A program made the position numbers and the translations under genes. Of a DNA stretch of 64,000 nt, positions 49,390-59,517 are shown in pieces. The stretch is from NCBI GenBank assembly GCA_015179125.1, contig WHVA01000131.1:62001-126000 (forward strand), given 5' to 3'. Position 1 is the first letter of the stretch, and each line of letters starts with the position of its first letter. A model generated the notes under the pieces. The model was not told where the DNA came from and made no database searches. It worked only from the letters and a program-made list of their open reading frames with translations. The stretch is from Gautieria morchelliformis. Its lineage: Eukaryota; Basidiomycota; Agaricomycetes; Gomphales; Gomphaceae.

Positions 49390-49736
49390 CAGAGACGACC
49401 TTTTCGGCGATGACGAGCGAGTTTGCGCAGACAAACACCATGTGGGGGGACTCAGATACCAACGCTGCACTGGTGGCTCATGCATGCATGGAACGTAGTG
49501 CCTCAGCGATGGTCTAGTTCGACTCGACATTGGATGTTGACCTCCACCAACTCTGCTACGTCCATCGCTCACCAATGTCCTCCACCTCATCGCACCACCT
49601 TCATCCAATTTCCTCGTTCCACTCCACCTCTCCGTCTCCCCCACCCACTGCCCCAAGCTCCCCGACGTTTACCTCCGCAAGGAGCATGCCTACTTCATCG
49701 AAGCGGGATTTGAGGCTGTGGTTTATGGTGTGTGGG
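49390..49736 (+). other. Coding-like fragment inside the CACTA-like element
   Basis: Short open stretches with codon-like composition: a run reading TTFSAMTSEFAQTNTMWG then NAALVAHACMERSA (49390-49500), and one reading VYLRKEHAYFIEAGFEAVVY (about 49665-49725). I do not recognise either. They stop at the insertion site of B, and a possible continuation (HSREAAIQCVVDVLTCGDG near 57210-57260) lies on the other side. They could be remains of a transposon gene or of a captured host gene. Confidence 0.3.
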
Positions 49737-49949
49737 TGTAAAGATATCTATCTTAAGCCTCAGGTCACAAGAGCACAACAGAACTTGACCAATGTGTGGT
49801 ATTCTGATGCTATGTAGTGACAGTGTAAGAGTAAGATGCGATGGGGACCGCTGGCCGGTTTCCACGCATAAACTATACAGTGGGTCCCTAAGGGGCCCAC
49901 TGGGATTATGTAATAACTAATGTACATGTAGATACACGGGTTATTTACA
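49737..49949 (-). repeat. 3' LTR of chromovirus B
   Basis: 213 bp; on the plus strand TGTAAAGATATC to GGGTTATTTACA. Followed inward by the polypurine tract (CCCTCCCCCTCT on the plus strand). Confidence 0.9.
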
Positions 49950-49985
49950 CCCTCCCCCTCTATACATAACTATAGGGGTTAATTA

Positions 49986-51840
49986 CTACTCATAGAGGTC
50001 GTCCATGAGGGATTCCTCTAGAGTGGCCGATACGACGACGACGACGTTGTACGGGGCTGGAGGAGCATGTGACTCCTCCGGGGGCATCTCCGCGTCATCG
50101 GTGGTGATTGGGTGAGGCTGGTCGGCCTCACCACTAGCGGCGGTCTCCGCTTGGGCACTGGGGCCCATGTCCTCGCGGAGCATGGCCTCAACGGCCGGGT
50201 CCTCCGTTTGAAGAGGGGGCCGGAAGCGCGCCAGGTCTTGGTCGAGCTGAGCGTGAGTGAGGGGTCGTGGCACCGCGGCCCTCACATGGCTGGTCTCAAT
50301 GACCTTTTGTTGGCCCTCACGGGCGGCGGCGCTGAATGCCACACCGGTGATGCTGCGCTGAACGTAATGTTCAATGCGCCGCTCGCTCGCGAGTGACTCC
50401 CGCGTAGCGGGCCAACCATCTCGCGATCTCCACGAGTGGGATGTCAGGGCCGGCTCGGCCCTCCACAGGGAATGGGCCCGTGATTGAGAGCCGCAGGGTG
50501 GTGCTCTGAGGTGTCAGCACTTCCCTGGTGTCGACGAGGCTCGACCATTGGTCCGTCGAGCCGAAGAGGTCGAGTAGCCTCGCCCTGAGCGGTGATGCGA
50601 CCCCTTTGACCCGGGGTGGAAGGGCCTTCAACCACAGCCAGACGTCCATGTCGTCTAGGTTGAAGGTGCCATCCGCGTTGTCACGGATGGTGGAGGGGAT
50701 TCCTTCAGGGTTGTGTATCCAACCCTTTAGAATGGCCGCGATGTCGTGCGGGGTACCGCCCGCTATCACGAGACAATCCCTTTTGGGATTGCGAGCGCGT
50801 TGTTCATGCTCGATGCGTTTGAATACGCCGATCATCTCGCGCGTACGCGCGATCTGCAGCGTTTCTTTTGCCCGCGCTATGAGTTCAACGAAGTGGGGTT
50901 CATCGAGCGGGCAGACGTCATACCATTGGGTACGACGTTGTTGGGCCTTTCCTACCGGTCGTGGTAGGAGGCCCGTCTCGGAGATGGGTGGATCTCCGAG
51001 TGGGATGAGCCTTCCCTCCCCCGGGTAGGGAGGATGAACCGACTCAACTGTCCCCACCGGCGGAGGTAGGGCCACGCCAGGCCCAAGGTACTGGGCCTCG
51101 ACCTGTGCTACCCGCCGCTGAAGGGCGGGGTCGTTGATGGTGTGCGACGATGACACCGCTAGGTAAGCGCTGATTGCGCTTTCCTTCGCAATGGCTAGCC
51201 CATTGACGGTGTGGAGGGAGCCGCGCAATTTCTTGCGCTTTTTCTTTGGCTGCTCTGCCAGCCGCTGTGCCCGTTCGGGGTCGTAGGCCTTCCAGACGGA
51301 CGAGTCGGACTCCCATCCATCTGGGACACCATACGCAGAGTCAGAAGGTACGCTCTGCCCTTCCGTTGTTGTCGTGGTTGGAGTCGGCGCCGACAATCGG
51401 GATGCAAGCCCCGATGTTGCACGCGCCGGCAACGGCGCCGTCGCGTGAGGTGAAGATGGCCCGGCCACTGGGTCTGTGGCCGGGTCATGTCGCGGCCTTT
51501 TTGAGGCAGCGTGGACCAGGGTAACCTGGAGCTGGGCTGCACTCAGCTGCTGCTCCAGTTCCTTGATCCTGGCGCGCTCAGTTACGAGCACATCGTCGCG
51601 GTCCTCGACCGCGCATTCTAGCTCCTTGACCTCTTTTTTGAGGTCGTGGACGTCCCGGAGGGGCTCTTCTCGCGCATCACGCGCGATGCCCCTTGGGAGC
51701 CATCCCCAAGCTGCATCGACGGCGTTGCCGATGTCTTCATCCCGCAACTTGACCTTGCAGGTGCCGGTCGCGGCCCTAAGGTGCACGGCATAGTCCGCGC
51801 ACGTTGCGCAAGGTGGACGATGGCGAGGGCATCCTCTCAT
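49986..51840 (-). other. Third ORF of chromovirus B, 489-residue frame plus a short distal frame
   Basis: The main frame is 51840-50371, with a second frame at 50342-49986. Order of parts: C-x2-C head followed by ADYAVHLRAATG; an acidic LRDEDIGNAVDAAWGW block; a coiled coil (VHDLKKEVKELECAVEDRDD); a Thr/Pro-rich linker; a basic KKKRKKLRG patch; VEAQYLGPGVALPPP; and GGTPHDIAAILKGW with NPEGIPSTIRDN. The short distal frame is Pro/Ala/Asp/Glu-rich and acidic. There is no signal peptide, membrane helix or known enzyme motif. It is separated from the chromodomain frame by roughly 250 bp and ends near the 3' LTR. Function unknown. Confidence 0.65.
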
Positions 51841-54800
51841 CCCACGATCATCCAGTGCTCCTGGTCTATCGGAGCACGGAGAATGTCAGTGGCCCCTTGT
51901 CTCGGGGCCGTTGTTCGCGTTGTGGACGTTGACGGGTCAACGTCCATCCCATCTTTGGGGGGCATCATCTTCGTGGGTAGATGATGGTGGTGGTTGCTTC
52001 CAAGAAGTCATGCGCCCTCGGAAAGATCTGAGGTGAAAATTTAACCGTGCCGTGGCCGGCGTGTCACGTGGTCTGCACGTGACAGACGCGTCTAGTGGCG
52101 TCTGGGGAGGTTGCGTGGCTTGCCCACCCCCCGAAGCTCTAGGTAGCTATCTAGGGCTTCGAGGTCCTTGCAGGACGACATGGGTTCCCATGTTACATCG
52201 CCTAGGGTCCAATGGACCTGGAATTCCATGTCCGTCGAGTTTATCCATCGATGTGCGATAATCTCGTCGACGAGCCACTCCTTGTTGTTATTTGCTCTGA
52301 AGTCATAAAATGACTTGGCCTCGCGACGAGGGAACAATTCGTCGTTGTTAGCCTCATATCTCCGTACGAGGCTGGAATGGAAGACCGGTGAAATGCGACG
52401 GCTTTTCAGCTCGTCGGGAAGATCGAGGGTCACCGTCGAGGCGTCGTTGTGAGCCTCGATGACGCGGTACGGTCCGATGTACCACGGGACTAGTTTTCTG
52501 GCTCTTCCTTTCGGGAGAGTTAGGTTTTGTGTCAAAAGGTAGACGCAGTCGTTGGCGGTGTACCTGTCACTCGCCATATGTTTCTTGTTTGCATGAAACG
52601 TTTGTGTCACCCGATGCTCTATGATTGCATCGTGGGCCGCCATCAGGTTCCATTTTGCCTGATGTGCGAACCGGGCTACCCCCTTGAACGGGGTGTCCAC
52701 GGCCATGGGGAGGTCTATCCGCGGCATATAGCCGTGGTTCAGCTCGAAAGGTGCGAACCCTGTGGTCGCGCTGACATTGCTGTTGAGGGCGACCTCAACC
52801 ATTGGGCATTTCACTGCCCAATCCTTCTGATGGTCTCTGACGACCGCGCGCAATATCTGGCCGATCGAGCGGTTTGCCCGCTCGGTTGCTCCATCCGTTT
52901 GTGGATGGAAGGCAGTTGACATGAGGAGCTTAGTCCCCATGAGTCGCTGGAGTTCATGCCAGAAGATCGACGTGAACTTTGAGTCTCTGTCTGAGACGAT
53001 GGAGTCGGGAACTCCGTGCAGTCGGATGACCTCTTTCAGAAACAGCCAGGCTACTCCCTTGGCTGACACACTCGTCATGGTTGGCACGAGGTGTACGAGC
53101 GATGTTAGTCGGTCGATGACTACCATTAGGTAGTCATAGTCGTTGGATTTGGGCAGGGGCCCCATGAAGTCAATGCCAATCGACTGCCACGGCCTATCCG
53201 GAATGGGTAGGCTGTGTAGTAGGCCTTTGGGCCGTTATGGCCCGGTTTTCGTCATCTGACACCTCGCGCACGATGTGCAGAACGCTTCTATGTCTGGGTT
53301 CATGCCCGGCCACCAATATGCTCTTCGAACGTAGTTTGAAGTCTTCAGATGGCCGTAGTGGCCGACTATCTGATGTGCCCGATCGATGATAATTTCGATC
53401 AGCCTCCTTCCCCCTTGAAGAACAGAGCGGGGGACGGCAACGACGTCTCTCTTGAGCTGATTCTTAGTCCAGATCAGCCCGTCCCGGATCCCGAATCTCG
53501 GGTGCGCGTCTGGGTGCGCCATGATCTTTGTGAACATGGTGTCCCTATGGTACGCGTATCGTAGGACCTTAGACAGGTCTACGCCTTGCTCAACGATCCA
53601 GCGCAGGGGTGCACCATCATTCCCTGCGGCGATGGCTCTGACATCATCGTCATCGTCGCTGGACGCAGCGACGTTCGCGGGCTCTGGTGAACCCTCGTTT
53701 AATGCGGCGGCTTCCGTTACTCTCGCCTCTGTCCTCTCAGCGAGGCGTTTAGAGCGTCTTGTCGCCGCTGTTCACAGCTCGACATACCGGTCGGTGGGCA
53801 ATAACTCACCGTCCGGGTCTAAACGCGCATCCGCGTTCACGAAGACGTGGTCCGGGTGATTGTCATCACTCGTGTCGCTCTCGTAATAGCGCGACAGGCA
53901 GTCTGCTACCTTGTTCTCTACACCGTCTACATGAACGGTGTTGAAATTGAACCGGGATAGAAACTCCCACCACCTGACCTGTCGGTCAGATAGGCTCTTT
54001 TGGGTCTCGAAGTACTCGAGTCCCTTGTGGTCCGTGACGAGGGTGAACTTTCGCCCCAGCAGTTTGTCCTCCCATTTCATGAGAGCCTCGAGCACCGCGA
54101 TCGTCTCGTGCTCGTGAGTCCGGTAGTGTTGCTGAGCAACGCTGAACTTCTTTGATAAGAAGCCGGCTGGTCGACAAGTTTTCCAGTCAGGACCTTGGCC
54201 GTAGACCGCACCGATGCCGGCTTTTGATCCGTCGGTGATCACCCAGATCGGCTCTGGGCACCTTGCGTCTACTGGATGCAGGATCGGGGCCTTACAGGCC
54301 AACACCTTAATGCTTTGCCAGCATTTGTCGAGCAGTGGTGTCCATTCGAATGGACGGTTATTACGCGCACAGCCCGATAGCGGGGTGGTATATGCGCTAA
54401 CATCCGGCATGTAGTGTGCCAGATACTGTAGGAGCCCGAGGAAACGCTGGACATCGTTGAACGTCCGTGGCCTGCGCCACTCGCGGATGCGTTGCATCTT
54501 ATCCTTGTCGGCATGTACCCCTCGGCCATCGATCATATGGCCGAGGCACTCCATTCCGATGGAGTAGAGGTCCACCTTTTTCTTGCTCAGAAAGAGGTGG
54601 TTCTTCCTCAGTCTGTCAAAGACGATGTAGAGGTGTTCTTCATGCTCTTGTATTGAGAGCGAGAATATGAAGATGTCGTCCATGTATACATGGACGAAGC
54701 AACCTATGCAGTCGCGGAAAATCGCTGTCATCAGCCGTTGGAATGTTGATGGGGCGTTACAGTCCCCCATCTGTATCACCTGGCTCCTGAAGGTGCCTTG

Positions 54801-56625
54801 CATCACTGATTCCAGCGTCCAGCTGTGGACCTGGCGATCGAAGCGTTCAACGTTTCGAAGGAACCATTCCTGGGCTTCGCCAGTGAGGCGAGTGCCCACA
54901 TAGCCAACCTGCGTGTCAATGCTGGTTGCCCCTAGGAGGCAGTTCATTTTTAGCCATCGTAGGATGGCTGCCACGAAGATTTCAAACTCTTCGAGGTCCG
55001 ATCCCCCTGCATATGGCTCGGGGTGGGCCAACTTTACGCCAGCCTTCGCTAGCACAGACTTCTCCGGGTCTGTGTCCGCGGCGTCTGCTAACGCCACGCG
55101 GATCATCCGTGTGATCCCATCATACGGCTCCGTTGGTACTACGTCGGCCTGGTCAGGGATTCCCTGGCCTTCCGTTGGGGCCATGGATCGCTCGCGCGGT
55201 TGTGACGCCGCGCGGGGCAGGTTGTTATATGCCCTAACGGGCCCCAGGCCCGGACCGGGCTCGGGATCGGGAGCATTTTGTGCTCTCGGTTCCGGGGGTG
55301 TTTTGTGTCTGGTGTCCCCGGTCAGCCCCGCGTTGCGGATCCGTAGCCTGCTGTTGTAGGCTGCGCGAGCTTGCCGTGCGTTCTGTACGGCTTGCGTGAG
55401 CTGCTCGTTGGGCAACTGAGTGGTGTGGCTGTGGGCCACCGTCTCTTCAGCGTTCTTCGCTAGTAGCTCAAGTGCCCATGTGTGGCAGTGCGCGGCGCGC
55501 GGCTGCGGCTTCTTTACGCTGCCAGTGTGCGACTTCGAGCTCTAAGCTCTCGGTCGTCATTTCCGAGTCAGGCTCTGAGGCAACCTGATCCCTAACGATC
55601 TGTTGGATCATTTTACGGCTGTCCGTTGGGGCAGCCGGTTGTTCCTGAGGTTCGTTCCCGAACCTTACGTCCTGTTCGACCGGGACGGCTGGCGGTGGCA
55701 TTCGCTGTTTGTCTCGCTCCTGTCGGCGCGCGTCGCGACTGCGTTCGTTAGCTGCAGACTGTCGCGAGCTCGGACGGGTTGCGTCGCGTTCCCCGCGTGG
55801 GCGGAGTGCTTTCTGGACGTTCTCCAGCGTGGCTGCGTCTTGCAGCCTGACCTCCTCCGCCTGGTGGAGTTCCTTGCCGATTGCCATTAGGGCGGCAGCG
55901 GCGTTGTCAAGCTGCGATGCCAGCTGATCGTGCTTGTGGTGCGTCAGCGTACTTCGGTGCAGCGCAGCCTGCACCTGTTTGTTCAGGGCCTCTGCCGTCT
56001 CGTGGTCGATGGCGTGAGCCCTCGAGCTCTTGCGACTAGAGCTTGAGTATTCCGAGTCCTGACCATTGTCTGGGGCTCGTCTCTTTTGCCGTTGTCCTCC
56101 TTCAGGGACGATCGTCGTCGCTCTACTTCGTGAGCGTCAGTTTGAGTTGTGGCTTTGTGCCCGTCTCGACGTTGTTGCTCTACCATCTGATGACGGCGAG
56201 ACTTCTCTGCCCTTTCCTTTGTCCTTGGGCAGAGGGAGATGGGGGGGCAGTGCCGGCTCATCGCTCGGCCTCGTCTCTTCTTCGGCCACGCTCGACGAGA
56301 CGTGGTCGGGCTTTTCCTTGTTCTCTACTGAGGGGACGAGGGCGGTGATATCAACGATCTCTCCGTCTTCTATCTTCCTGGTTTCTTGGTCCAGGATAGC
56401 GTCAGCCATCGTGTTGCTGGGCTGCGCCTGGGGTGTGGACCTCAAGCTCGTCGCTCGTGTCCATCTTCGACTGCGTGGAATCATCATGCTCGCAGCCGAC
56501 AGTAGAGGGTCTACTGGAGGGTCTCAACGATGTTTAGTCGTCGACGCAGCGATCTTTTTCAAGATTGCTTCGAATCCACTATCGGTTGGTCGCGTGGCGA
56601 TCAACCGCAGGATAGTTCAAAAATG

Positions 56626-56838
56626 TGTAAAGATATCTATCTTAAGCCTCAGGTCACAAGAGCACGACAGAACTTGACCAATGTGTGGTATTCTGATGCT
56701 ACGTAGTGACAGTGTAAGGGTAAGATGCGATGGGTGCCGCTGGCCGGTTCCCACGCATAAACTATACAGTGGGTCCCTAAGGGGCCCACTGGGATTATGT
56801 AATAACTAATGTACATGTAGATACACGGGTTATTTACA
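56626..56838 (-). repeat. 5' LTR of chromovirus B
   Basis: 213 bp, the partner of 49737-49949. On the minus strand the internal region begins CATTTTTGAACTATCC, where the primer-binding site should lie. Confidence 0.9.
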
Positions 56839-57800
56839 GTGGGTATGTTCATTTGTTGTGTGATGGTGGCTGAACTTGCCGAATTACTTATTCATTTGTG
56901 TTCATATTTGGTTTTTGCTGGTATTTGTGGTTTGGTGTTCTGTCATGTTTGTATTCACACTCGCTGATCGTATATTCCCCACCTCTTGATTGCTCGCCAT
57001 CTCCAGGCATTACATTCACACTCTACGTCTTCACTCTGCACGCCCTCTACAAATGACATCGCCTCTCCTAGTGCCGCTGTGCCTGCTTGCTGACCTTCCC
57101 CAATGCCCAACCTACAGCCCTCTCCACCCTCATCCCTGCCCTCGCCATGCCCCTTGGTATCTCCCTCCCTTTGCTCTGGGCATGCCCGACGAGAACGTCA
57201 TGCTCGATCACAGCCGGGAAGCCGCCATACAGTGCGTAGTCGATGTGCTCACCTGTGGAGATGGGTTAACTAGCTCTGGGATACAGTGCGGGCTGTGGAC
57301 CTATAAGGTCCAGAATTAATAGTGGAGTTAGACTTGTAATTACCTTGTAGTTAGTGCTCTTTTATGGCTTTTAAAGGATAACCCACACAAATTTCATCCA
57401 TTTAAAAGGCTTGGTGATCCACATATAAATAATTGACTGGCCATTTATATTATTCATGGATTATCTAGTGTCTATGTACATGGTGATACCATTATAATAT
57501 GCTGGATCCTCCACCGGCGCTGCTGTTGGAAAACCCCTTTGCAGTGTTAAGGGATTCTCCTTCACACTGGCAAAAATTCATCCACCTAAGGGATCGGTGG
57601 ATGGATCGGTGGATGCAACTCCGGTGGAAAATCCACCGGCCGACAATACCTGGTGGATTTTCCACCGGAGTTTGGCGGTGTTCTTTCCCACAGTGTCCCT
57701 CGTCGTCACTGTCCAAGCAAAAGTAAGCCCCTCCCCTCCCCACCATCTCCTACCCATGGCTGATATTCATATCCCCCCAGCTCCCCAGCGGCCAAATCAT

Positions 57801-58388
57801 GTAAGTGCTGAACTGCCCCATGCCACTCCCTGCCCTGACATCCCCGTGGTGTATGTTGTTGGTTACTCACATAATGAGCTGAGGTAACGGTGGGTATCTA
57901 GCGTCAAGTCAGGATGCACACCGATGTTTGTATATGCACATCATGCATACTTGAAAGAGCCTGGAGGATGTAGGTTAGAACAGCAGAAACATGCCCTTGT
58001 TGATTGATGAGCAGGTTGTCATGCACTTGGTACTATCCTGACTAGCGACTAGCTGCATCCTGAGACAATTGTTCACATCAGCCCCAGGTTCCTCGAAACC
58101 AATTGCACAATTCTGCCGTCCCCCCCCACGACCCTGCCACACCCCTTCCCTTCCCTTTCAAGCAGACTTTCCTTCGCTTAGGTGGGGCATCCTCGGGACT
58201 GTGGCTGCGGTTCTCAGCTCAAGGTCTTGGCCTGGTACGTGTCTTACCTCCGCCTTGGTTGTGGTGTCTGCTGATGGCTGTTTGCTTGGTGGTGGATCCT
58301 CCACCAGCCACACCTCAGGCATCCAGTGTAGCCAAGTGTTGAGATGGGCGACAACTTGGTGCGGTAAGTAGGTTATGCAACGGGTACT
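57801..58388. other. Region after the YIP4 remnant
   Basis: Expected YIP4 membrane exons cannot be recognised. There is one isolated inverted pair (GGTGGATCCTCCACC near 58290) like the subterminal units of the CACTA-like element. No other gene is supported. Confidence 0.3.
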
Positions 58389-58986
58389 TGTCAATCTAGA
58401 CAAGATCAGACTCCTCAGTGTGGACAGACACTGAGTGTGTATTGGGTATTACCTAGACAAGATCAGACTACAGAATGATCAGCTGTCTAGGACAATATAA
58501 CGCGACGGCACTCTTACCTCCTCAGTGTGGACAGACACTGAGTGTGTATTGGGTATTACCTAGACAAGATCAGACTACAGAATGATCAGCTGTCTAGGAC
58601 AATATAACGCGACGGCACTCTTACCTCCTCAGTGTGGACAGACACTGAGTGTGTATTGGGTATTACCTAGACAAGATCAGACTACAGAATGATCAGCTGT
58701 CTAGGACAATATAATGCGACGGCACTCTTACCTCCTCAGTGTGGACAGACACTGAGTGTGTATTGGGTATTACCTAGACAAGATCAGACTACAGAATGAT
58801 CAGCTGTCTAGAACAATATAACGCGACGGCACTCTTACCTCCTCAGTGTGGACAGACACTGAGGAGAACTAACTAGCGCTGCTCCACTCCTATATGCAGG
58901 CCGGGCATGTCTGCCCGGCCCCACCTGCGTCTCCTAGAGACGCGAGTACCTAGCCACGACAGTGTACATGTATCTACAACCTAACA
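58389..58986. mobile_element. Candidate solo LTR containing tandem repeats
   Basis: Starts TGTCAATCTAGAC and ends CAACCTAACA. It is flanked by GTACT (58384-58388) and GTAAT (58987-58991), a 5-bp duplication with one mismatch. Read in reverse it begins TGTTAGGTTGTAG, a plausible LTR start. An alternative border at 59024 (TATTTCCAACA) has no matching duplication. Confidence 0.45.
58411..58863. repeat. 107-bp tandem repeat, four full units plus a partial
   Basis: Units start at 58411, 58518, 58625, 58732 and 58839 (partial) with CTCCTCAGTGTGGACAGACA. Units differ at about one base each. Each contains the short palindrome CTCAGTGT...ACACTGAG and a CTAGACAAGATCAGACTACA segment that pairs with nearby CTGTCTAGG. 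Confidence 0.95.
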
Positions 58987-58991
58987 GTAAT

Positions 58992-59517
58992 GGAGAATTG
59001 ACCTGAGGATACTAGTTATTTCCAACACCAAGCCCCCAAGTTTGCCCAGGCCTGGGCAAACGGTTTGCCATGTGAAACAGGTGTCGCACCAGAATACTGC
59101 GAAGGATGATCGATGAGGGGTAAGAACAAGGTGCAATTTATATATGGCTGCCTTCCCATCACCGCACGGATTCAACCAGGTGTTATTTTGTATATATATA
59201 GCCTAATTAGAGGCAAATGAATCTACCCAATGTCCAACTACTGGGTAACTATCTAACTTGCCAGAATTTGAGGAGCTGGGGTCAACACACCTTGCCGGAC
59301 TGAGGAAAGGTCAGAGGGCAGCATGCTCACATACAATGGAGGTCTTGTTCTCAGACCCAAGAATGCTGCACTATTTAGGCGTTGCGATTGGTAGACATAT
59401 TCCTTGATTTGCAACGAGGAGACCTCTCCTCGCTGCTAAAATACGCTATTTCTTTATTTAGATACATGACGTTGTGGCCCGAATATCCGGGCCTAAACGC
59501 GGTGAGTCCCACAAGCA
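58992..59517. other. Intergenic, with a short palindrome
   Basis: Contains the palindrome GTTTGCCCAGGCCTGGGCAAAC-like core near 59038-59060 and AT-rich sequence (TTGTATATATATAG near 59189). No gene is supported. Confidence 0.3.

Larger units (their letters stand above)
49737..56838 (-). mobile_element. Gypsy chromovirus B with both LTRs and a third ORF
   Basis: The LTRs are 56626-56838 (5') and 49737-49949 (3'), both 213 bp and differing at about six sites, so this is a fairly young copy. GTGGG flanks it on both sides (49732-49736, 56839-56843). Reverse-strand parts: gag from about 56490; reverse transcriptase about 54790-54400 (VYMDDIFIF near 54690); RNase H about 54270-54000; integrase about 53540-52400 (HQIVGHYGHLK finger, SIVSDRDSKF core); chromodomain about 52320-52110; third ORF 51840-49986. 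The element is shorter than A's family plan and has a small number of breaks; it looks unable to move by itself. Confidence 0.85.
48508..57695. mobile_element. CACTA-like DNA transposon in a YIP4 exon, itself interrupted by chromovirus B
   Basis: The left end is CACTGCGGGAAC (48508) and the right end, read inward, is CACTGTGGGAAAG (57695). The flanks share TCCC (48504-48507 and 57696-57699). Removing the element and one TCCC restores an open YIP4 codon run. Both subterminal zones (48545-48740 and 57490-57680) are packed with direct and inverted GTGGAT / ATCCACC units, as is typical of En/Spm (CACTA) elements. Without B the element is about 2.1 kb, too short for a transposase gene, so it is likely non-autonomous. 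Internal coding-like bits (49390-49730, 56990-57240) are discussed separately. Confidence 0.65.
47870..57800 (+). pseudogene. YIP4: YIP4/YIPF6-like Golgi Yip1-family membrane protein, split by a transposon
   Basis: Exon pieces: up to 48012, 48059-48111, 48171-48252, 48322-48385, 48444-48507, then 57700-57722, joined by short GT-AG introns. They read SPLSGNIGSA, RYARADTLAEPIAATIA, DLLYVYSKPVQVLYSRP, REVLRDWDLWGPLVLC, VNAPQAQSLRVFMGVIVSVS, then SLVVTVQAK. This is the Yip4/YIPF6 order: conserved DEP-like loop, RDWDLWGPL and a first membrane helix. Yip1-family proteins act with Rab GTPases in ER-Golgi vesicle traffic. The exon is broken after GGCTCCC at 48507 by the element 48508-57695 and resumes at 57700. 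A clear start codon and the last membrane segments are not found; 57781-57800 may be one more exon. Upstream it is GC- and Gly/Arg-codon-rich. I infer a dead host gene. Confidence 0.75.

Noticed and set aside
49530-49817. Ser/Pro-rich 95-residue frame
   Set aside because: Low-complexity composition; it runs into the B LTR at 49737, so its end is not its own.
54467-55890. Plus-strand frames across chromovirus B
   Set aside because: Antisense shadows of the gag-pol coding strand; the same shadows occur opposite C, D and A.
57492-57746. Trp/Arg-rich frames on both strands
   Set aside because: Produced by the GTGGAT / ATCCAC subterminal units of the CACTA-like element, not by a gene.
57801-58260. 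Search for the remaining YIP4 exons
   Set aside because: A VVYVVGY stretch near 57845 recalls the family's GY motif, but there is no acceptor site before it and no further match.
58411-58863. CRISPR-like regular array
   Set aside because: The repeats are 107 bp and contiguous with no unique spacers, and the host is a eukaryote.
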